From Ampelocalamus luodianensis (Eukaryota; Streptophyta; Magnoliopsida; Poales; Poaceae): a stretch of DNA of 64,000 nucleotides. The stretch is from positions 42,125,715 to 42,189,714 of the forward strand of contig CM070635.1 in the NCBI GenBank assembly GCA_036346255.1, in the 5' to 3' direction. A program made the position numbers and the translations under genes. The notes under the pieces were generated by a model. It worked only from the letters and a program-made list of their open reading frames with translations. It was not told the origin of the DNA and did not search any database. Below, piece by piece: positions 56,311 through 64,000 of this stretch; the first letter of the stretch is position 1; every line of letters begins with the position of its first letter.

Positions 56311-58279
56311 TCAGCTCCGCAGCGCGACAGCGGCCTCGTGGACGAGCGGCCCGGTGGCCTGCGCGACGCCGTGCGCCTCCCGCTCGGCGACCTCCCGGGA
56401 GCACACGCCGCCCCGCGTCCCGGCCTCGGACATCTGCTTCACGAACGCCGCGAACCGGCGCCAGCTGTCCGGCTGGAAGAGGTCGGGGCCCATGCGCAGG
56501 TAGGTGAACGCCACCATCCGGTCCTCCTCGGCGCGCTCGGCGGCCGTGGCGACCACCTGGCCGTGCGCCGCGTCGTCGTACCGGGGCAGCGCGTTCTCGC
56601 CGGCCAGGCCGCACCCGGCCGCGCGGGCGGCCGCGGCCACCTGCCGCACCAGGCCCTCGGGCCGGCACTGCGCGTCCTGCGGCTGCTCGTGGTCGCGCAT
56701 CTCCACGCAGGTGAAGTTGAGCACGGCGCCGTGCCGGCCCAGCGTGCGCGCGATCGGGAGGTACCCGTCGCGGTGCCGCGTGTTGTAGTACCCCGCCGTG
56801 AGCTCGGCCGCGTGGGACCGGGTGCCGTAGTGCCAGTGGATGCCGGCGACCTTCACGGAGACCTTCACGCCGGGCGTGTGGCCGAACACGGACGTCGCGC
56901 CAGACAGGACGCGCTCCCCGTGTTCCAGGAGCATCTGTGAGTACCACGACATGAAGAACTCGCCGTACTCGGAGCTCCAGCCGCCGCCTTCCCGACGGAA
57001 GAAGACCGTGTCCTCCGGCCAGCTGTTGTAGCCGCCAGCGTCCGTTGGCCCCCCGAAGCCCCACTCCGGCTTGCCCGCCGCTTCCGCTGCCGCCTTCAGG
57101 CTGCTCAGCATGTACTGCACACCAAACAACAACGTCAGCATAATTCATGATCAGCTCATGTAAATTCAGCTGGAGTTGTTCCATCTGAAATACCCTGTCG
57201 CTGCATTGGAAGGCGCCGATGCCGGGGAACTTCCAGGTGCCGTTGCTCTCCGGGTACGACGGGTACCGCAGCTCGCCGGCCGGGCCCATGCCGACTTGGA
57301 TTTCCTGCATGCACAGGGCGAATTAGCGATTTAGCTCGGGGAAATATAAACGGTCAAAAGAGGCTAATCTATTGAACGGCGGGCCAGGGGACGTACGACG
57401 ATGGTGTTGCCGAGGAAGGAGGCGAAGTGGTCGCGGAAGGCGCGCATGAAGTCGGTGTAGCACTGGACGGGCGTGCGGCCCTTGAGGACGGGCATGGCGT
57501 CGCAGCCGAGCGAGACGTACTCGTAGTTCCGGCGGCCCCATTGGTCGGTGTAGGCCAGGTCCTGGTCCTTCTCCATCTCCTCCACCACCCACCTCGGCAG
57601 CGGGATGCTGCATGTCATCACCATCAAGGGCACCACCCATGTCGTAGCAGTTAGCATGATCCAATGGACAGTGGAAAGGGAAGAAAAGAACACTAGAACA
57701 GAGCAAAAACGCGATGAAATCAAGTGCCCGGCCGTACGTGACGGAGTCGCCGACGTTGCCGCCGCACTGGTGGAAGGACATGACGGCCTGGACCTTGAGC
57801 CCGGTCTTGCGCGCCATCTCCATGAGCTCCATGTACCCGGCGAAGTTGTACCGCCCGGGGCCCTCGCTCTCCACGATGCCCCACCACACGTCCACCATGA
57901 TGCCCTCCACGCCGGCGCTCTTCAGCGCCGCGAGGCTCGCCGCCACGGCCTTCCTCCGGTTCAGCCCGCTCCCGCAATTCTTCACGGTGTCCAGCGGCAT
58001 CATCACGAACACCGGCACGCCAGGCTTCCTCGCCGCGACATGCTCAGCCGCGGCAGCGCTCTGGGCAGCCGCCTGGCACGCCATCGACATCGCCGGTCTC
58101 GCCGGCGCCACCGACGGCTCGCACGCCGCCTGCCTCTGCAGGCGCAGGCTGCGCCCCTGCGATGCCGCTGCCTTCTGCGCCGCAACCGACACCGGCATGG
58201 CGACCACCGCGGCACGCCGTGCGGTGGAGGGCGCGACGGACGCTACTGCTGCGGCGCTCTGAGCCAAGTTAAAGGCCAT
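56311..58279 (-). CDS. Chloroplast beta-amylase (BAM3-like), 4 exons
   Basis: Exons on the complement: 57738-58279, 57397-57607, 57194-57304 and 56311-57114, giving 555 residues. It releases maltose from non-reducing ends of glucans in transitory starch breakdown in the plastid stroma (glycoside hydrolase family 14). The first about 85 residues are Ala/Arg/Ser-rich, a probable transit peptide. The mature enzyme starts GVPVFVMMPLD. Active-site blocks are present: VEGIMVDVWWGIVE, MSFHQCGGNVGD, the catalytic acid Glu in GPAGELRYPSYPE (about residue 262), GIHWHYGTRSHAAELTAGYY, the second catalytic Glu region LNFTCVEMRDHEQP (about 426), and GENALPRYD. Length and blocks match BAM3/CT-BMY. Exon 1 and the promoter are duplicated at 60481-62881. 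Confidence 0.94.
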
Positions 58280-58480
58280 GGTTAACAGAGGCTTCTGTGA
58301 CTAATAAACGCGGGAGCAATTAAGAAAATGTTTACGGATTTGGATTTGCACGGCCTTAATGGGCGGGAGAGATTAGATTACTGGGAGGTGGGGACCCGGA
58401 ATATATCTAAAAAATGCTAATTTATTATTAATTATTGGATGCGTGGAGGTCGACGAAGAGGGGATTCGCAGGCGGGAGGT

Positions 58481-58487
58481 TTAAATA
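58481..58487 (-). promoter_or_regulatory. TATA box of the beta-amylase gene
   Basis: TATTTAA on the minus strand, about 200 bases upstream of the ATG. The same element is preserved at 61226-61232 in the truncated copy. The intervening leader is AT-rich. Confidence 0.55.
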
Positions 58488-58489
58488 GG

Positions 58490-59530
58490 AGGAGAAGGGG
58501 AGGGAGGAGCCGCTCACGAGCTGGCGGTGGGACTGGGAGAGCAGCGATGGACGGGCGGGATTTTCGCGACGCGTGGTGCGGCCTGAGAGCCCCGGCGGGG
58601 CCGGGCTAAGTGGATGGCGGCCAGGAGTTGTAGGAGGAACAGGAGAGCGCTGGTCTCCCGGGCGAGGGCGACATCCGTTTCGCCGAGAAAGAAGGCCGGA
58701 AGGGTATGTATACGCTTCGCAGGATGCGTGAAGTTTTTGATGAATCGAAGCGTGGTGTTTCCTGATCTGAGAATCGTACACGCACGGGGATTAAAGACAG
58801 CCACTGCAGCAGCATCGAGTGTAGAAATAAGCCAAGATCTCGGCGCCAGCCTCTTGCCTGACTCCATGCGGTTTTGCATGTCCTCACATAATTCAATGCG
58901 AAGAAAAGAATATATACTGTGATGCACACTGCGTCAAGCCGTCAACTGTACTACTGACTCTAGCGAGAGCCCAGAGCCACTCGAAGGAAAGAATGATTGC
59001 AGCAGCAGTACTCGCATCGCAATTCACAGACGGATCTCATCTCATCACATCACAGGACAGGCCCCCGCCCGGCCGGGCAGGTACCACGCACGCGACACGT
59101 TGCATCCGTAAGAGCCAGGAAGTTCCTGCGACACACAAGAATACAAAGCGCGTTGCTGGGTTGGAGGTTTGTCAGCCAAGGAGAGGGAGTTAGTGAGATA
59201 ACCCTGTGCAAGTGTGCATTGCATCGCGTCTTCCTCGTCAAACAAGCACTCCACGCGAGCGGAACGATCAATCTGGGCGAGACAGCAAGGCCTTACCTTT
59301 TGCTTTGGGCATCGGCTGGTTTGTGTTGCCTGACTATGCTACTGTAGGTGACCGTGTCACTACGCGCATAGCAGAGCCGATCGACGGTCCTGGTTCAATG
59401 CCGCTTCAGAAAGCGAGCTGGTTGTATATTTCCGCTTCAGAAAACCTTTTTTTTTTTTGAAGTAATTTATATATATAGTGAAGACTTATCGTAGTACCGA
59501 TAAATGAGGTACTTTTGATCAATTTTAAAT
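58490..59530. other. Beta-amylase upstream region
   Basis: The promoter-distal part of unit A, about 1 kb, is nearly identical to 61235-62290. Mixed GC content. Short frames on both strands have no family similarity. A poly-T/TATA-rich segment lies near 59450-59480. No motif recognised beyond the TATA box downstream. Confidence 0.4.
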
Positions 59531-59849
59531 AGGGAGTGTCTATGTATCATTCCAATGATTTCTTCTGGAAAATCGATCGGATTTCCGGGCCATTGGATCT
59601 TCATCCGACTGTCTAGATCAACCCACCCTTCTCGTGTCAACACAACCTCCCCCAACCCTAGCGCGCGCACACGCCGCCACCCAGCCTGTCCCCTCCCCGC
59701 TGCCACCTCAGTGCCTCGTCGGCGTCGCCCCCGGCGCCGGAAAAGCCCGCCAGCAAGCACCTCCCCTACCGCTGCCACCTCCGGCCGCAGCTTGTGTTGC
59801 TGCCATCAACGTCGGCACCGTCCCCTCATTCACCGATTGCTCTTGATCG

Positions 59850-60330
59850 TAGCAAACTCCTTTGCAGGGAGAACGAAACCATCGCCGCGGCCAAGGAAGA
59901 GTGAGTAGCTGTCGAGCTCCGTCATTTTCTGAAGATTCTTCAGATCCTTGGGCATCCACTCTGGTACCTTTGTAGACGTGGGCGAGAGCGTCACGCGAAC
60001 CGTAGCGCAATGTGACGAGCAGCACGCCACCGTTGCACGCCAACACGTACGTCTCGTGCACGATGTGGGTGTTGGTGCGGGGGCAGCATTTGAACAATGG
60101 GCTCCGCACGTCTAGGGCAAAGAATGAGTCAGCGATCTTGGGAGGAGACACCATCCCAAGGTTGAGATCGTAGATGGCAACACAGCTGCGTCGATGAGGT
60201 TCAGGTTGCCATGGTGCAAGGCGACACTATCGATTTGGGCGCGGCTGGTGAGCAACATGGTCCAGGCGTCATCCACGGGCCGCCAGAAGAAGCAATCCTG
60301 CCCTAGCGTGAGGTCGCCTCGAACCTAGCT
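59850..60330 (-). pseudogene. F-box-associated DUF295 (KIB-type) protein fragment
   Basis: Minus-strand frames show, in order, DCFFWRPVDDAWTMLL, SRAQIDSVALHHGNLNLIDA, a frame change, IYDLNLGMVSPPKIADSF, HIVHETYVLACNGGVLLVTL, another frame change, and LDSYSLFLGRGDGFVLPAKE. This is the beta-propeller DUF295 domain typical of a large grass F-box family. Two frameshifts and lack of the N-terminal F-box mark a pseudogene. Unit B retains only a shorter remnant near 62590-62760 because of internal deletions. Confidence 0.8.
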
Positions 60331-60480
60331 CGCGATCGCCATCCAGCCCGCTGCCGCCGAGGTTAGCGGCTCCTCGGTGAGGAAGACCTGGACGACAGAA
60401 GGGAGAGGCGGGAGCGAGATCTCGATGCGAGTGTTGAAGCTCAAACGACGACTAAAGGGGTCAATAGAAGCACTGTCTCT

Positions 60481-61024
60481 GTACGTGACGGAGTCGCCGA
60501 CGTTGCCGCCGCACTGGTGGAAGGACATGACGGCCTGGACCTTGAGCCCGGTCTTGCGCGCCATCTCCATGAGCTCCATGTACCCGGCGAAGTTGTACCG
60601 CCCGGGGCCTCGCTCTCACGATGCCCCACCACACGTCCACCATGATGCCCTCCACGCCGGCGCTCTTCAGCGCCGCGAGGCTCGCCGCCACGGCCTTCCT
60701 CCGGTTCAGCCCGCTCCCGCAATTCTTCACGGTGTCCAGCGGCATCATCACGAACACCGGCACGCCAGGCTTCCTCGCCGCGACATGCTCAGCCGCGGCA
60801 GCGCTCTGGGCAGCCGCCTGGCACGCCATCGACATCGCCGGCCTCGCCGGCGCCACCGACGGCTCGCACGCCGCCTGCCTCTGCAGGCGCAGGCTGCGCC
60901 CCTGCGATGCCGCTGCCTTCTGCGCCGCAACCGACACCGGCATGGCGACCACTGCGGCACGCCGTGCGGTGGAGGGCGCGACGGACGCTACTGCTGCGGC
61001 GCTCTGAGCCAAGTTAAAGGCCAT
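60481..61024 (-). pseudogene. Truncated beta-amylase exon 1 copy
   Basis: Duplicate of 57734-58279. It starts MAFNLAQSAAAV as in the functional gene and keeps the transit peptide and first catalytic-domain strands. Two separate 1-bp deletions near 60608 and 60617 (in the GIVESEGPGR codons) shift the frame. The copy ends at the exon-1 splice donor, where unit A's last bases are joined, so exons 2-4 are absent. A transcript from its retained promoter would run antisense through unit A's upstream region toward the functional gene's promoter. Confidence 0.92.
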
Positions 61025-61291
61025 GGTTAACAGAGGCTTCTGTGACTAATAAACGCGGGAGCAATTAAGAAAATGTTTACGGATTTGGATTTGCACTGCC
61101 TTAATGGGCGGGAGAGATTAGATTACTGGGAGGTGGGGACCCGGAATATATCTAAAAAATGCTAATTTATTATTAATTATTGGATGCGTGGAGGTCGACG
61201 AAGAGGGGATTCGCAGGCGGGAGGTTTAAATAGGAGGAGAGGGGGAGGGAGGAGCCGCTCACGAGCGACGCGCTTGCGGGAGAGAGAGAGA

Positions 61292-61297
61292 CACGTG
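61292..61297. promoter_or_regulatory. G-box (CACGTG) in a 33-bp segment absent from the functional promoter
   Basis: 61266-61298 is present in unit B and missing from unit A between 58515 and 58516. It contains ACACGTGG, a perfect G-box/ABRE-type core, and a GA run. It lies about 65 bases upstream of the TATA box of the truncated copy. Confidence 0.6.
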
Positions 61298-62881
61298 GCT
61301 GGCGGTGGGACTGGGAGAGCAGCGATGGACGGGCGGGATTTTCGCGACGCGTGGTGCGGCCTGAGAGCCTCGGCGGGGCCGGGCTAAGTGGATGGCGGCC
61401 AGGAGTTGTAGGAGGAACAGGAGAGCGCTGGTCTCCCGGGCGAGGGCGACATCCGTTTCGCCGAGAAAGAAGGCCGGAAGGGTATGTATACGCTTCGCAG
61501 GATGCGTGAAGTTTTTGATGAATCGAAGCGTGGTGTTTCCTGATCTGAGAATCGTACACGCACGGGGATTAAAGACAGTCACTGCAGCAGCATCGAGTGT
61601 AGAAATAAGCCAAGATCTCGGCGCCAGCCTCTTGCCTGACTCCATGCGGACGCGGTTATGCATGTCCTCACATAATTCAATGCGAAGAAAAGAATATATA
61701 CTGTGATGCACACTGCGTCAAGCCGTCAACTGTACTACTGACTCTAGCGAGAGCCCAGAGCCACTCGAAGGAAGGAATGATTGCAGCAGCAGTACTCGCA
61801 TCGCAATTCACAGACGGATCTCATCTCATCTCATCTCATCACATCACATCACAGGACAGGCCCCCGCACGCACGCGACACGTTGCATCCGTAAGAGCCAG
61901 GAAGTTCCTGCGACACACAAGAATACAAAGCGCGTTGCTGGGTTGGAGGTTTGTCAGCCAAGGAGAGGAGTTAGTGAGATAACCCTGTGCAAGTGTGCAT
62001 TGCATCGCGTCTTCCTCGTCAAACGCGAGCGGAACGATCAATCTGGGCGAGACAGCAAGGCCTTACCTTTTGCTTTGGGCATCGGCTGGTTTGTGTTGCC
62101 TGACTATGCTACTGTAGGTGACCGTGTCACTACGCGCATAGCAGAGCCGATCGACGGTCCTGGTTCAATGCCGCTTCAGAAAGCGAGCTGGTTGTATATT
62201 TCCGCTTCAGAAAACCTTTTTTTTTTGAAGTAATTTATATATATAGTGAAGACTTATCGTAGTACCGATAAATGAGGTACTTTTGATCAATTTTAAATAG
62301 GGAGTGTCTATGTATCATTCCAATGATTTCTTCTGAAAAATCGGTCGGATTTCCAGGCCATTGGATCTTCATCCGACTGTCTAGATCAACCCACCCTTCT
62401 CGTGTCAACACAACCTCCCCCAACCCTAGCGCGCGAAACCATCGCCGCGGCCAGGAAGAGTGAGTAGTAGACGAGCTCCGCCACTCGGTACCTTTGTAGG
62501 CGTCCCTCCCGCCGACACCGTTGCACGCCAACACGTGCCTCGTGTTTAGAACCATGGCAACACAAGGAGACACCATCCCAAGGTTGCGTCGATGAGGTTC
62601 AGGTTGCCATGGTGCAAGGCGACACTATCGATTTGGGCGCGGCTGGTGAGCAACATGGTCCAGGCGTCATCCACGGGCCGCCAGAAGAAGCAATCCTGCC
62701 CTAGCGTGAGGTCGCCTCGAACCTAGCTCGCGATCGCCATCTAGCCCGTTGCCGCCGAGGTTAGCGGCTCCTCGGTGAGGAAGACCTGGACGACAGAAGG
62801 GAGAGGCGAGAGCGAGATCTCGGTACGAGAGTGTTGAACTGAAACGACGACTAAAGGGGGGTCAATAGGAGCACTGTCTCT

Positions 62882-64000
62882 TTTTCTCTTTAATCAGATT
62901 CAACAAAATTTCACTCCAATAGCTATGAGAGCTACGAAGATCAATATACAAGTATAGCGAAAGACTTGTATTGAATCCAATCCAAACCCCCAAGCACAGT
63001 AACAAAACACACACTGACGAACAGAGCCTGTGAACAGTACCGATAATAAACAGTACCCAGAGCAGCAGTGCTCATAACGAACAGTGCTCGAAATAAATAG
63101 TACTCGATGCGCAGTGCTCAGACTGAACCGTGCTCTGAATGAACTGTAAAAACAACACGATGAACAGGGGAATCACCCCAAAATCAAAATAAAAAATAGG
63201 CACAACTTTTGGTCAACAACACCAAATTTCATGAAACTTAAAACATACCTTCTCTAGAATGTCAGAAACCTATTCCATTCAAAGATCATGAAGATCATTG
63301 CCAAAATTCCAACCTTTTTCGTTTGAGTGAAGGTTACTTTAAAACCGGACCAAATACGAAACGGTGATTGAGAGAGTTTTGTGGGAGAAATCAATCCAAG
63401 GTGGCTAAAGATGGTCTCCTATACATCTTAGCACCCTCAATCATAGAAAGAATCAAACCAAAAGTCCTCAAGAGCAAAACCTCTAAAATCACCCTTTCTT
63501 TCATCAAAATAAGGCAAAATCAAGCTTAGATCTAAAAGCTTGCTCGTAGGTGGATAATGATCAAGATGATCTTAGATCATATTCCACATATCCTAGTAAA
63601 CAAGATCACAGCAAGATTCCAAATAAAAACCTAAGAAACGTCAAAAATCTTAAAGGCATCAAAGAGAGTGCAAGAATAAGATATAACTCATCTTAGGGCA
63701 AAATCTTGCATGGATTGATTAGAGAGATTGTATCTTTACAGCCACTCCACCATGGAGGATAAAAGTTCAACACTTGAGCACTCAATCAATCCACCTCTCA
63801 TGAATCCTAGCCTCTCCACTTTCCTCTCCTATCCCTAAATCGTAAATTAGGGTTTTTTTAGAATCCAAGGGTTGGGAGATGCACAGCCGGCACCCTCCCC
63901 TAATTATAATGGCGGCTAGCTTCTAGAGGAAGACAACTTAATGGGCACTCATTAAGTCTCCACACAACGGGTTTCACTTGCATTGACCCCTGCGCCGCTT
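62882..64000. repeat. Probable edge of a retroelement (AACAGT-rich LTR-like DNA)
   Basis: 63020-63160 repeats AACAGTACC / CAGTGCTC words about ten times. The region is otherwise AT-rich with no reading frame of note. Such blocks occur in leader or LTR regions of grass retrotransposons. The element would extend past the window, so no second terminus can be tested here. Confidence 0.35.

Larger units (their letters stand above)
57734..60480. repeat. Tandem duplication unit A (functional beta-amylase 5' end plus upstream DNA)
   Basis: The unit begins at the splice donor of beta-amylase exon 1 (GTACGTGACGG on +) and ends AGCACTGTCTCT. It is joined directly to unit B, which begins with the same GTACGTGACGG at 60481. 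It covers exon 1, the promoter, about 1.2 kb upstream and the DUF295 relic. Confidence 0.9.
60481..62881. repeat. Tandem duplication unit B (shortened)
   Basis: Direct copy of unit A, 2401 versus 2747 bp. The main length difference is loss of most of the segment corresponding to 59670-60170, with smaller losses elsewhere. It ends AGCACTGTCTCT and then continues into unique TTTTCTCTTTAATC, marking the distal breakpoint. Confidence 0.9.

Noticed and set aside
57720..57977. Charged frame antisense or out of phase to beta-amylase exon 1
   Set aside because: Shadow frame of the GC-rich coding exon, repeated in the pseudogene copy for the same reason.

Overview
The window looks like nuclear DNA from a grass (Poaceae). 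The genes carry many GT-AG introns. Housekeeping promoters carry telo-box and TGGGCC-type elements. The spaces between genes are filled with TIR elements (MULE, hAT, Harbinger-like), Copia-type LTR remnants and a decayed plastid 16S rRNA fragment. The species cannot be named from the sequence. From memory only, the PRP19 / RPL21 / beta-amylase neighbourhood resembles a block of rice chromosome 10.

Layout: (1) 1-3.4 kb has no recognisable gene, but holds a GTTTCA-rich repeat. (2) 3.7-13.3 kb is an intact 18-exon PRP19 (U-box/WD40 spliceosome ubiquitin ligase) gene whose introns host at least four small TIR elements. (3) 13.66-21.14 kb is one 7.5-kb Mutator-like element with long terminal inverted repeats and a perfect 9-bp target duplication. 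It carries two convergent decayed genes, a MuDR-type transposase on + and a plant-mobile-domain (MAIN/MAIL-like) gene on -. (4) 23.4-23.8 kb is mitochondrial ribosomal protein L11. (5) 25.0-27.1 kb (-) is a multi-exon RecA-like P-loop NTPase gene with two frameshifts. (6) 27.36-27.77 kb is a plastid 16S rRNA relic, followed by a TTGTTGCA-rich repeat. (7) 29.5-37.6 kb is nested LTR-element debris. (8) 37.7-38.6 kb is a degenerate long-period array.

(9) 40.4-42.6 kb is a RIN13-like gene (+). (10) 43.4-43.9 kb (-) is a small cupin gene. (11) 44.6-48.2 kb (-) is a 12-exon plastid-targeted pfkB-family sugar kinase. (12) 50.6-52.5 kb is cytosolic ribosomal protein L21 (+). (13) 53.1-55.3 kb is a 2.2-kb Harbinger-like element bounded by TAA. 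(14) 56.3-58.3 kb (-) is a four-exon plastid beta-amylase (BAM3-like). Its first exon, promoter and upstream DNA, including an F-box/DUF295 relic, were duplicated in tandem. This left a frameshifted 5' fragment at 60.5-61.0 kb. (15) The last kilobase looks like the edge of another retroelement.

There is no operon logic here. The intact genes serve RNA processing (PRP19), cytosolic and mitochondrial translation (L21, L11m), defence signalling (RIN13-like) and plastid carbohydrate metabolism (pfkB kinase, beta-amylase). The most interesting structures are the two-gene MULE with a host-like PMD gene in the second position, the pair of CTAGTCG-rich elements inside PRP19, and the tandem duplication at the beta-amylase promoter, where only the broken copy keeps a 33-bp segment with a G-box.
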